DNA from: CAZYPU01 sp964649665
Lineage (GTDB): Bacteria; Omnitrophota; Gorgyraeia; JABMRN01; RBG-13-46-9
Reading direction: 5' to 3'
NCBI GenBank assembly: GCA_964649665.1
Contig: CAZYPU010000017.1
Location: 1-22,203, forward strand
DNA: 22,203 bases
Shown here piece by piece: positions 14,293 through 22,171 of the stretch. The translations under genes and the position numbers were made by a program. The stretch's first letter is position 1, and each line of letters opens with the position of its first letter. The notes beneath the pieces are model-generated. The model searched no databases, was not told the origin of the DNA, and saw only the letters and a list, made by a program, of their open reading frames with translations.

Positions 14293-15642
14293 TCATTTCT
14301 TATTATTCCAGATCTTTCCTTTTTCAAACGCGAGAAGGAAAGCGCTCACGACGATCGGGTCAAACTGCTTACCCGCTCCGTCACGAAGCTCCTGGAGCGC
14401 GACTTCCGCCATCTTCCGCTGCCTGTATGGTCTGTCGCTGGTAATCGCGTCGAAGGCGTCGCATGCGGCGATTATTCTCGCTACAAGCGGGATCTGACTT
14501 TCTTTTAACCCTTCGGGATATCCCTTCCCGTCATAGCGTTCCTGGTGGTACTTTATCTCTTTCACTACATCGCCGAGTTCCCTGATGGGCGTAAGGATGG
14601 CGGCGCCTATTACGGGGTGCTCCTTGATTTTTTCGAATTCTTTTTTGGTAAGTTTTCCTTTTTTATTCAGTATAAGGTCGGGGATGCCGATTTTACCTAC
14701 GTCGTGAAGAAGCGCGGCTATGTGAAGCGTCTCCTTGAAATTCCGGTAAGCCTGCGCTTCGGGAATCCCTTCCAGTTCGTCCGCCACGGCCATGCAGTAG
14801 GCGGTTACCCTTTCGGTATGACCATGCGTGTACGGATCCCTGGCATCGATGGCGGTAGCGAGGGCAATGGCCGTATGGATAAATACGCGGTGTTCCTTGG
14901 TGTATAGATCCTTTATCTCTTCTATCCTGTCCTGCAAGCTCTGGATGAGCTGGGCATTGGAAATAGCCATGGCGGCATCGTTCGCCAGCGTCATGAAAAA
15001 GCCTATCTCCTGGCGCGTGAATTTCTCCTTCGAGAGCTTGTCGCCCAGAACAAGGACACCTATAAGGTTCTTTTTGTAATACAGGGGCAGGCATATATTC
15101 GCCTTGAAAAGTTCCATCTGCCTCAAAGTGAGCTCGATTAGTTCCGTCAAATCCTCGTGTTTAGCAAGCGTCTCTTTATTCTGAAGGAGCGCGGTGAGTT
15201 CCTCGTAAGTCAGAACCCCGTTTTCGGAAACCAGGTAATTTTTTCTTTTGTCAAAAATTTTGACCAGCGGGTTATCGAAAGTCATCCTTACGAAACCTAC
15301 GGGAATTTTTACGCCGCCTTCGCCTTTCGAGTCGATGAGGATAAAAGCGTTTTTATCTTCCTTATACAAAAGAACCGCGGTGTGCGTAATCCCGAGCTGC
15401 TCGTCTATGGTGTTTACGATCATTTTTATAAGGTGCTCCGGCTTTTTGAAGCGGATCATAAGCCTCGAGGCGTTTTCCATAAATAGCTGGTAGTCCTTTT
15501 CCGCCTTCGGCCATTTTTGCGCGTTTTCAGGGCGTATAGGTATGAGAGCGCCCTCGGTGTCGCTGAGCTTATCTATAAACCAGTTCTGGACCTTAAGCCA
15601 TCCTTTGTGGTCCTCGCTATATGAGTTAAAATACTTATTCAT
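14293..15642 (-). CDS. GAF-HD-GYP protein, probable cyclic di-GMP phosphodiesterase
   Basis: HD-GYP domains hydrolyse cyclic di-GMP (some act on cGAMP). From the ATG at 15642 (AAAGGAA ahead) the protein has 449 residues; a longer frame to 15696 would run through the end of the preceding receiver gene. A GAF-like sensor spans about 55-232, a short helical linker follows, and the HD-GYP domain covers about 250-445. Its metal motifs are H274 region (THGHTERV), H313/D314 (LLHDVGKIG), H342 (EHPVIG), and 366-376 YH-QERYDGKGYP, followed by CDAFDAITSDRPYR. The usual HHE reads H-Q-E (Q367), so one expected metal ligand is missing. It has no receiver of its own; the receiver is the preceding gene, overlapped by eight bases. 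Confidence 0.93.
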   Translation of the reverse strand: MNKYFNSYSEDHKGWLKVQNWFIDKLSDTEGALIPIRPENAQKWPKAEKDYQLFMENASRLMIRFKKPEHLIKMIVNTIDEQLGITHTAVLLYKEDKNAFILIDSKGEGGVKIPVGFVRMTFDNPLVKIFDKRKNYLVSENGVLTYEELTALLQNKETLAKHEDLTELIELTLRQMELFKANICLPLYYKKNLIGVLVLGDKLSKEKFTRQEIGFFMTLANDAAMAISNAQLIQSLQDRIEEIKDLYTKEHRVFIHTAIALATAIDARDPYTHGHTERVTAYCMAVADELEGIPEAQAYRNFKETLHIAALLHDVGKIGIPDLILNKKGKLTKKEFEKIKEHPVIGAAILTPIRELGDVVKEIKYHQERYDGKGYPEGLKESQIPLVARIIAACDAFDAITSDRPYRQRKMAEVALQELRDGAGKQFDPIVVSAFLLAFEKGKIWNNKK

Positions 15643-16006
15643 CACCGGTTCCTTTCGCATATGAGAGCACCGCCGCTTCCAGTTCTTCCAGGACAAGCGG
15701 CTTTGTAATATACCTGGCCGCGCCCAGCTTCTCGGCCTGTTCCATGCTTAGGTGATCGTCAACAGCGGTTACCATTATGACGGTAACGTCTTTGTCAAAA
15801 TCCCTTATTTTCTTTAGCGTCTCAATGCCGTCCGTTCCCGCCATTTTAACATCGAGAAGCACAATACGCGGTTTTTCTCTTCTTAATAACCTCAGGCCTT
15901 CGGCGCTGGAAAGCGCCGTAAAAACGCGGTAGTTTCTTTCTTCAAAAAAATGTTTCACAAAATCGCAAATATCCATTTCATCGTCGACAATAAGGATCTT
16001 CGTCAT
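15635..16006 (-). CDS. Stand-alone response regulator receiver, paired with the HD-GYP gene
   Basis: This is a CheY-like single-domain receiver of 123 residues. Acidic pocket D8/D9 (IVDDE), phosphoacceptor D52 (LLDVKM), switch T80 (VTA) and K102 (TKPL) are all present, so it should accept phosphate. There is no output domain. Its last bases overlap the start of the GAF-HD-GYP gene (ATGAATAA), which strongly suggests that the two products act together, like a split form of the RpfG type in which receiver and HD-GYP are fused. It follows the other receiver after 13 bases. Confidence 0.93.
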   Translation of the reverse strand: MTKILIVDDEMDICDFVKHFFEERNYRVFTALSSAEGLRLLRREKPRIVLLDVKMAGTDGIETLKKIRDFDKDVTVIMVTAVDDHLSMEQAEKLGAARYITKPLVLEELEAAVLSYAKGTGDE

Positions 16007-16019
16007 GCATCCATCCTCT

Positions 16020-16400
16020 CTATTTTGCGGAATACGCCCTATTTACCGTATCTTCCAGCTGTCTGAGCGAATTAAGCGGCTTGTCAAGGAATGCAAAGGC
16101 CCCGGCGCTTAGCATGCGTTTTCTTGTCTTCCCGGAGTCGTCAAAGGCGCTCACGAAAATAACCTTTGCCTTCGGCTGTTTGGATTTCAAAAGGCCCAGA
16201 ACCTCTTCGCCGTTTATCCCCGGCATTTTCAGGTCAAGGACCACTACATCGGGTTTTTTATTATTAATTAACTCTATGCCCTCGACCGCCCTGGAAGCAG
16301 CGTCTATTTCGTAGCCGCGCAGTTGGAAGTACTCTCTAATGGTATCTACAAAATCCGGCTCATCATCGATGGCGACAATTCTGGGCTTTTTTACTGCCAT
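16020..16400 (-). CDS. Stand-alone response regulator receiver, next to the kinase
   Basis: A second single-domain receiver of 126 residues, with D12/D13 (IDDE), phosphoacceptor D56 (VLDLKMPG), S84 (FVSA) and K107 (DKPL). It starts one base after the stop of the sensor kinase, so it is the most likely direct partner of that kinase. It is clearly diverged from the next receiver (different linker and C-terminal helix), so the two are not a recent duplication. Two single-domain receivers in a row suggest a branched or relayed phosphate flow; no Hpt domain is seen in the window to complete a relay. Confidence 0.93.
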   Translation of the reverse strand: MAVKKPRIVAIDDEPDFVDTIREYFQLRGYEIDAASRAVEGIELINNKKPDVVVLDLKMPGINGEEVLGLLKSKQPKAKVIFVSAFDDSGKTRKRMLSAGAFAFLDKPLNSLRQLEDTVNRAYSAK

Positions 16401-16401
16401 A

Positions 16402-18552
16402 TCACACCTTCACTTTCGCTGACATTGGAAACTCCAGAGTAAATACGGTCCCTTCGCCCACCTTGCTTTTAACCGATATCCTGCCGCGGTTGCGTTCAAC
16501 AACCTGCCGGACGATAAAGAGCCCGAGCCCCGTGCCCTTGCCGGGTTCTTTCGTGGTATAAAACGGGTTGAATATCTGCGTGAGTTTGTCTCCCGGTATC
16601 CCGTGTCCGGTATCTTCTATATCTATAACGACTTTTCTGGTGTCTTTCCTAGCCCTTATTGCGATCCTGCCCTTTTCGTCCATCGCCTGCGCCGCATTAC
16701 GAATGAGATTGAAAAATACCTCCTGTATCTGTTTTTTGTCGCCAAAAATAAACGGCAGGGCCCCGCTTATTTCTTTCACTATATCTATGTGATCCAGCTT
16801 TAGTTCATAACCGACCAGCTCTAAAACTTCGTCTATTTCGTGCTTTACGCTGATGTCGTAGGATATTTCGCCTTTTGACGGCTTCGCGAAAGTGGACAAT
16901 CTCTTCGTAATAACTGTCGCCCTGTCCGTTTCGTGTATAACCTTTTCCATTATCTTCTTGGCTTTTTCAAAAAGTTCCTGCTGGGATTTATTCTTGTACA
17001 GGCCGTCCTTTATGTTCAACAAAAACGCCTCGCACTGCCCCCTCGCGATCCCGAGGGGATTGCATATTTCGTGGTTTATCCCGGCTGAAAGCGTGCCTAT
17101 GACCGCCATCTTTTCCCTCTGCGCGGCCTCGGCCTGGGTCTTTCCCAGCTCATCGAACATCTCGGCATTTGATATCGCTATGGCAAGCGTCCCTGCCAAA
17201 GGAAGCAGTATGTCCATATCGTCCTGGGTATAATCCTCATCGGATTTTTTCTTTCCAAGCGTTAAAATTCCTATTATCTCATCATGCGCTACAAGGGGAA
17301 TCGCAAGCTCGAGCCTTAGTTTATTCATATCCTCGACGATCCTCGGCGGCAACGCTGAATCTTTCCCCTGATGTTTCACGGAAAGATAAGCCCTTGTCCT
17401 GTTTAGAAATGAGGATAGGGTATTATCCATGCTTAAAGCGATACCCTTACTGCCTATTCCGTTGGATGCGACCAATTCATACTGGTTCTTTTCGTTATTC
17501 AAGAGAAGTACGCCGCAGCTTGTTATTTTTATAATATCCGAGAGCTTATCTACCGTTAATTTCACAAGTCTATTCAAATCTAAAACCGTAAGAACCTCAC
17601 CTGTGAATGTTTTAAGCAATTCTTTGTAATCGTATTCTTTCTGAAAGAGATATTTGTCGGTTACGTTTATAAGGAAATCTTCGATTCTTCGCAGCGACGC
17701 TATAATTATTATGCCGCTTATCGCCAAACCCAGCATCTTGCCCCCAACACCGGCTCCTCTAAAGATATACTCCTGAATGAGTAAAGTCGGCAGAATTAAC
17801 GCCGCAAAAACCGATGCCAAAAGGCCCGCGAAGACAAGGGTTTTCTTTACGACAACTTCGATATCCATCACCTGGTGGCGAACGATTACATAGGCAACAA
17901 GTAAAGGATATAAAGCGACGAGGAAATTGCTGTATGGATATATATTGATACGGAAGGCCGACAAAAATAACGGGTTTGTCCCTATCCATCCAAACCCTAT
18001 CGCTATTATGAAATATCCCAGTTTATCATGCGTGACACCGCTGGAATTCCTGAAGGCCTTTAATAACAGGAAAAAAGCGTATCCGAGTATTATCCAGAAA
18101 AATAAGCTATAAAACACGAAGAAAAGCGGATTTTTGTACTTCAGCGCATCTATCCAGTAAAATTGATTAAAAACAAAGTGTATGTCCCCCAGAAAAAACC
18201 TTGACCTGCTATACCAATTGAAAAAAGTAAAAACGAAAGCCAGAAAATAAACTATCGTCACGAAAGCCCTTCTATTCAGTTCAAGATATCGTATTATGAA
18301 GTGAAAGAAGAAAGCCACGGCAAAAAATGCCCCCATGTACGCAAACTGCCACCAGAAAAAGGCTGAATCATACATGTTTTTCGGAAAAGCCGAAAACATA
18401 AAACCGCCCAAGCTCCATATTCCCGCACTCAATGTAAACCCGGCAAATAATACGGTGGATGGGTGTTTTTTTCCCCTCCATGCGAAAAAGAAAAGTGTTA
18501 ACCCGAAATTGTTTATCATTCCGAGAAGGCAGGATATTCTGAATAAGTTCAT
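16402..18552 (-). CDS. Multi-pass membrane sensor histidine kinase with GAF domain
   Basis: The 716-residue protein senses a signal through its membrane part and should phosphorylate the neighbouring receivers. About nine hydrophobic helices fill residues 1-290, most like the N-terminal 7TM histidine-kinase region plus two more helices; there is no large external domain, so a membrane-soluble or intramembrane signal is possible. A GAF-like domain spans about 310-460. The phosphoacceptor is H494 in AGINHEICNPLG (the usual N after I is C), the N box is NLIRNAAQAM (616-625), G1 is EDTGHGIP (646-653), and the F/G2 boxes are NPFYTTKEPGKGTGLGL. No HAMP or PAS domain is evident. It starts 3 bases after the GMC oxidoreductase gene and ends one base before the receiver, tying enzymes and signalling genes into one run. 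Confidence 0.94.
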   Translation of the reverse strand: MNLFRISCLLGMINNFGLTLFFFAWRGKKHPSTVLFAGFTLSAGIWSLGGFMFSAFPKNMYDSAFFWWQFAYMGAFFAVAFFFHFIIRYLELNRRAFVTIVYFLAFVFTFFNWYSRSRFFLGDIHFVFNQFYWIDALKYKNPLFFVFYSLFFWIILGYAFFLLLKAFRNSSGVTHDKLGYFIIAIGFGWIGTNPLFLSAFRINIYPYSNFLVALYPLLVAYVIVRHQVMDIEVVVKKTLVFAGLLASVFAALILPTLLIQEYIFRGAGVGGKMLGLAISGIIIIASLRRIEDFLINVTDKYLFQKEYDYKELLKTFTGEVLTVLDLNRLVKLTVDKLSDIIKITSCGVLLLNNEKNQYELVASNGIGSKGIALSMDNTLSSFLNRTRAYLSVKHQGKDSALPPRIVEDMNKLRLELAIPLVAHDEIIGILTLGKKKSDEDYTQDDMDILLPLAGTLAIAISNAEMFDELGKTQAEAAQREKMAVIGTLSAGINHEICNPLGIARGQCEAFLLNIKDGLYKNKSQQELFEKAKKIMEKVIHETDRATVITKRLSTFAKPSKGEISYDISVKHEIDEVLELVGYELKLDHIDIVKEISGALPFIFGDKKQIQEVFFNLIRNAAQAMDEKGRIAIRARKDTRKVVIDIEDTGHGIPGDKLTQIFNPFYTTKEPGKGTGLGLFIVRQVVERNRGRISVKSKVGEGTVFTLEFPMSAKVKV

Positions 18553-18555
18553 AAT

Positions 18556-19851
18556 TTATTCCATTACCAAGGTTTTTGTCAGCCTTTTAGCCAGGGCGAT
18601 TATGGTCAGTATCGGCGGAGCGCCGGGCGAAGTAGGCAGCGCGCTCGCGTCGCACACGTAGAGGTTCTTTATTTTTGTTTCCAGGTTTTTATTGACAATC
18701 TCGCCGATGGCCGCGGAACCCCCGGGATGCGCCGCTCTCGGTTTTGTGAAAATAATATCTTCCTTCCTGACGCCGGCCTCAAGCAGTATTTTCTCGGCGA
18801 ATTTTTCTCCTCCCCCGAGCTTTTTATAATCGGAAGCGCTGGGTGATTTCTCAAACCGCTCATTCGCCGCGATCTTACCCGTGCTCTCGTCACTGGTTTT
18901 AGCCATGATACCCAGCAAATTCTTATATCTGAATCCCTTAAGCTGTTTTTTCTTCGACATCACCCAGCGTAAAACCAGAGGAACATCGATAAACGGCGAC
19001 AATATAAAGCCCCTGTCCTTCATATACTTATCGCTTACCACCGCCATGGTGGGTTCTTTCCATAAATTTATATTTTTGTCTTTTAAAATTCCGTAAGTGA
19101 CATTAAAAAGGTCGGCAAAGAATTTAGCGCCGGCTTCCTTCACCCCGCTTTTTTGCAGGATAACTGGAGTACCTATTCCGCCCGCGGCCAGAATTACTTT
19201 TTTCGCAAATATTTTAATTTTTCCTTTCGGAGAGTCCGCCACAACGCCAATGGCCTCCCCTTTATGCACAACTACCGATTTTACATTAACCCTGGTAATA
19301 AGTTTTGCCCCGGAGCTCCTTGCTTTTTTAAGATAATCCAGGGCGGTCCACTTCGCGCCCCGGCTGCAGCCGAGAACACATCTCCCGCAGGAGGTGCATT
19401 TTCCGGCATCGATATACTTGAGCATCGGCTTCATGTCGAGTCCGAGCCTGTTGGCGGCGTTCATTATAAGCCGCGAGCCGGGGCCGATAAGCCTCTTCGG
19501 CAAAGGGGCAATTTTCAATTCTTTTTCCGCTTCTTCAAGCTCCCCGGTTAAATCTATCCCGAGCTCTTTTAGCTCTTTTTCAAGCACCCTGATCCCACTG
19601 CCGCAGCTTACAACGGTTGTCCCGCCGGCCATTAATGTCCTGTAAATTATGACCCCCTCTTTACTGGTCCGTAGCGCGCATCTATCGTAAAAATTTAATA
19701 CCGCCGACCTCAGTGTACCTATTTCAACTTCCTTGGCGAGGGGGCCCCTTTCCGCGATCAACACTTTCCTGCCCCGCTTGGCAAGTTCCATCGCCACCGT
19801 AGCCCCGCCGGCGCCGCTGCCTACCACCACGATATCGGTTTTCAGTTTCAT
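18556..19851 (-). CDS. Compact GMC-family FAD oxidoreductase, cholesterol-oxidase-like
   Basis: GMC flavoproteins oxidise alcohols, including sterols and fatty alcohols. The 431-residue protein has the FAD site VVVGSGAGGATVA (8-20), ERGPL, and AGGTTVVSCGSG (75-86). It carries the four-cysteine segment C152-x2-C-x2-C-x3-C162 followed by GAKWTALDYLKKA, a signature of the cholesterol-oxidase/ChoD branch. The C-terminal GMC part reads HPGGSAAIG (H375) and VCDASALPTSPGAPPILTII. The second catalytic position, usually N or H before P in N-P-x-L-T, is APP here. It is much shorter than ChoD-type enzymes (over 500), so part of the substrate domain is reduced. No signal peptide is seen. It shares ATGA with the SDR gene upstream and is followed after 3 bases by the sensor kinase. 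The true substrate is unknown. Confidence 0.87.
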   Translation of the reverse strand: MKLKTDIVVVGSGAGGATVAMELAKRGRKVLIAERGPLAKEVEIGTLRSAVLNFYDRCALRTSKEGVIIYRTLMAGGTTVVSCGSGIRVLEKELKELGIDLTGELEEAEKELKIAPLPKRLIGPGSRLIMNAANRLGLDMKPMLKYIDAGKCTSCGRCVLGCSRGAKWTALDYLKKARSSGAKLITRVNVKSVVVHKGEAIGVVADSPKGKIKIFAKKVILAAGGIGTPVILQKSGVKEAGAKFFADLFNVTYGILKDKNINLWKEPTMAVVSDKYMKDRGFILSPFIDVPLVLRWVMSKKKQLKGFRYKNLLGIMAKTSDESTGKIAANERFEKSPSASDYKKLGGGEKFAEKILLEAGVRKEDIIFTKPRAAHPGGSAAIGEIVNKNLETKIKNLYVCDASALPTSPGAPPILTIIALAKRLTKTLVME

Positions 19852-21092
19852 TTAGACTCCGCTTTTACGGCCGCGAACCCGTTCTTCCTGTTAAGCCCGA
19901 AACCGTGTTTTTTGGCATAGTTCATAAGCAGTGGAAATGTGTTCTTGTCCACAGGGGGACATCGAAGCTTTGCTTTGCGTAAAACGCCGTTAAGATTGCC
20001 CGTGTCAAACAAAATCGGATCTAAAGTTATGTAAGAGGTAAATACCCTGCCGGCAGTTTTATAATAAATCCGTTCCAACGGATTCATTTGCGTGGGAATG
20101 CAGTCGACCTGTCTGGGGCCGGTTATATTAAGGGCCTTCAGCATCAGGGGAATATATACGCTATGACTGGTTTCCCGGTTATTAACCAGGTAATAACTTT
20201 CGTCCGGATGGCCTTGCACGCATACCTGATACATTACCTTCGCGGCATAATCAGCGGGAACGATATTGAGCCCGCTTTTTGAGCTGTAACATATCCTGAG
20301 ATCCAGGTTCAGGGGTTCTTTGTATATATCCCGGCCTTTCAATAAGTTTTTCAGTTTTATTTGAAAAAAGAAGGCCGCCCATCCGTAAAAAACGTCAAAC
20401 TTATTCACCGCGCCTATGGGGGATTCGATAAGCCGGCCGCACATAACCGACGGCCTGAAGCATCTATGGCGGATTTTTGATTTTTTACAGAAATTTCTTA
20501 CCAGCATTTCGGATTCCAATTTAGTTTTTTCATAAGGATTCCGGAATTTCCCGGAAACATTTATGTAGTCGGGTTTGACCTTTCCGGAAATGCTGCCGCA
20601 GGAATATGCCGTGCCTGTATAGCAAAATTCCCGCACGTTAAGCGCGGATACGAGATGTAATATCTGCCGCGTTCCTTCAATATTAGTCCTCCTTAACGCT
20701 TCTTCCACCACCGGCGTATAACGTAAATCCGTCAGGGCGGCGAGATGAAAAAAGAAATCTATCGCCGGTTCCTTAAGACGATTAAAATCCCCCCTGTCCA
20801 ATCCCAGCTTATCTTTATCCAGATCCGCATAAACCGTCTTGATGCCGGTCGCACAATAGTCCTTAATACGTGCGACTGCAGATTTATCATCTGAGAAATA
20901 AGACAGGCCGTCGTTCAGAATGATATCCCGAATCCGATGCTGAATATCTGCGCTGTTCTTATTTCGGCCGAGCGCAATTATCTCAAGAGAATCAAGCCTG
21001 TCTAAATTCTGCTTGATGATTTCAAACAATAGGTTTCTGCCGAGAAGGCCGGTCGCTCCCGTTATCGCTATTTTTAGTTTTTTATTCCGCAT
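19848..21092 (-). CDS. Extended SDR, fatty-acyl reductase / thioester-reductase-like
   Basis: This is an NAD(P)-dependent extended short-chain dehydrogenase of the type found in fatty acyl-CoA reductases and carrier-protein thioester reductases. In 414 residues, the dinucleotide motif TGATGLLG is at 11-18, FHLAALTDL at 115-123, NIEGTRQIL at 137-145, and the catalytic Y187-x3-K191 in NPYEKTKLESE. The C-terminal half carries NIVPADYAAKVMYQV and YYLVNN, typical of the FAR-like substrate domain. This suggests reduction of an activated acyl group to aldehyde or alcohol. Sugar epimerases share the fold, but the C-terminal part argues against one. It begins 14 bases after fabG and shares ATGA with the GMC gene, which could act on an alcohol made here. 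Confidence 0.83.
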   Translation of the reverse strand: MRNKKLKIAITGATGLLGRNLLFEIIKQNLDRLDSLEIIALGRNKNSADIQHRIRDIILNDGLSYFSDDKSAVARIKDYCATGIKTVYADLDKDKLGLDRGDFNRLKEPAIDFFFHLAALTDLRYTPVVEEALRRTNIEGTRQILHLVSALNVREFCYTGTAYSCGSISGKVKPDYINVSGKFRNPYEKTKLESEMLVRNFCKKSKIRHRCFRPSVMCGRLIESPIGAVNKFDVFYGWAAFFFQIKLKNLLKGRDIYKEPLNLDLRICYSSKSGLNIVPADYAAKVMYQVCVQGHPDESYYLVNNRETSHSVYIPLMLKALNITGPRQVDCIPTQMNPLERIYYKTAGRVFTSYITLDPILFDTGNLNGVLRKAKLRCPPVDKNTFPLLMNYAKKHGFGLNRKNGFAAVKAESK

Positions 21093-21106
21093 TTTTTTAC
21101 CATTTT

Positions 21107-21850
21107 TTACATCACCAGGCCGCCGTCAATCGTTATTACCTGCCCCGTGATATATTTGGATTTATCCGAAGCGAGGAAAGCCGCGACCTTAGCGACCTCG
21201 CCGGCTTTCCCGAACCTCCCCAGCGGTATTTTCTTCAAAAGGCCAGCCTTATATTCTTCTTTTAAATCTTTCACCATGTCCGTATCAATGTAGCCGGGCG
21301 CGATAGCGTTTACCCTCACTTTGTACGGGCCGACTTCTCTGGCCAGCGCCTTTGTAAGGCCTATGATGCCGGCCTTACTCGCCGAGTAATTTACCTGCCT
21401 CGGCATACCTTTTATGCCGGCGACAGAGGTTATGTTTATGATATTCCCGCTTTTCTGCTGCATAAATGTTACTATCGCGGCCCTTATGAGGTTAAACGCG
21501 CCTGACAAATTGGTGGAAATAACTTCCTCCCAGTCCTGCTCTTCCATGAGTATAAGCGCTTTATCCCGCAGAATGCCTGCGTTATTCACGATTATGTCGA
21601 GCCGTCCAAAATGACTTCTGACGCCTTCTACCATGACTTTTATGGCGTCGTAATCCTTCACGTCCTGCCGGAAAGTAAGGGCCTTTCCGCCATTCTCTTC
21701 GATCTGTTTCTTAATCTTCAGGGCCTTATCCTCGCTTTTCACGAAGTTAAACGCGACATTTGCGCCCTGCCTGGCGAATTCAAGCACAATGCCTTCGCCT
21801 ATGCCGCGCGAGCCCCCCGTAACTATCGCTACTTTGCCCTTTAGCAACAT
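21107..21850 (-). CDS. fabG: 3-oxoacyl-ACP reductase-like SDR (FabG type)
   Basis: FabG reduces 3-oxoacyl carrier-protein thioesters with NADPH during fatty acid or polyketide chain growth. The 247-residue protein has the classical SDR set: TGGSRGIG (11-18), NNAGI (89-93), N114 approximately in STNLSGAFN, catalytic S142, Y155 and K159 (NYSASKAG), PGYIDTDM, and the C-terminal GQVITIDGGLV. GAGG lies six bases before the ATG. It is not beside fabD, acpP or fabF, so it is probably an accessory copy serving this module rather than core fatty-acid synthesis; that is inference. FabG-like proteins also include other hydroxyacyl or alcohol dehydrogenases. Confidence 0.88.
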   Translation of the reverse strand: MLLKGKVAIVTGGSRGIGEGIVLEFARQGANVAFNFVKSEDKALKIKKQIEENGGKALTFRQDVKDYDAIKVMVEGVRSHFGRLDIIVNNAGILRDKALILMEEQDWEEVISTNLSGAFNLIRAAIVTFMQQKSGNIINITSVAGIKGMPRQVNYSASKAGIIGLTKALAREVGPYKVRVNAIAPGYIDTDMVKDLKEEYKAGLLKKIPLGRFGKAGEVAKVAAFLASDKSKYITGQVITIDGGLVM

Positions 21851-21907
21851 CTGCCGCCTCTTTTTTTCATCTTAAAAAATCTTTCGAAAAAAAATGAACA
21901 GCAAGAT

Positions 21908-22102
21908 TTATTTGCTATTCGATCTCTCTTTTTCGGAGATCCACTTGTCTATGGTCGACTTCTTGAATCGCCAGCTCGAGCTTACCTTAAATCCGGGCAG
22001 TTTTTTCTCCTGGGCATGCTTGTAAATAGTAACTTTCTTCATGCGCAGGTACTTGGCAAGCTCGCCAATCGTCATGAGACTTGGCTTGTTTTGTACAGCC
22101 AT
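21908..22102 (-). CDS. Excisionase-type (MerR-like) helix-turn-helix protein
   Basis: This 64-residue DNA-binding protein matches the short helix-turn-helix excisionase family: SLMTIGELAKYLRMKKVTIY forms the wing-helix start (8-27), followed by LPGFKVSSSWRFKKSTIDKW (35-54). Such proteins bend DNA in recombination or act as small transcription regulators. No integrase, attachment site or phage gene is in the window, so regulation is more likely than excision. GAGGAAGG precedes the ATG. It lies 57 bases ahead of fabG on the same strand and downstream of an AT-rich pair of direct repeats (22132-22171) that may be its own binding site. The gene may lead the eight-gene run that ends with the HD-GYP gene. 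Confidence 0.88.
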   Translation of the reverse strand: MAVQNKPSLMTIGELAKYLRMKKVTIYKHAQEKKLPGFKVSSSWRFKKSTIDKWISEKERSNSK

Positions 22103-22131
22103 AAATCGATACCTTCCTCAGAGTTTAATAC

Positions 22132-22171
22132 CCGTTAATATTTATTGGTATGCCGTAATATATATTGATAT
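22132..22171. repeat. Imperfect direct repeat upstream of the HTH gene, operator candidate
   Basis: CCGTTAATATTTATTGGTAT (22132-22151) and CCGTAATATATATTGATAT (22153-22171) align with one gap and two or three changes at a period of about 21 bases, two helical turns. They lie 30-70 bases ahead of the HTH start. No convincing -35/-10 pair could be fixed here; TATACT on the minus strand at 22194-22199 is a possible -10 box whose -35 would lie outside the window. Confidence 0.5.

Noticed and set aside
15643..15696. Longer N-terminus for the GAF-HD-GYP protein
   Set aside because: It would run through the C-terminal codons of the receiver gene, and the ATG at 15642 has AAAGGAA in good position.
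16020..16400. Two adjacent receivers as a recent tandem duplication
   Set aside because: The two proteins differ at most positions outside the active-site motifs.
21908..22102. Excisionase-like gene as evidence of an integrated element
   Set aside because: No integrase, attachment-site repeat or phage gene is present; the gene is placed as a leader of a metabolic and signalling run.
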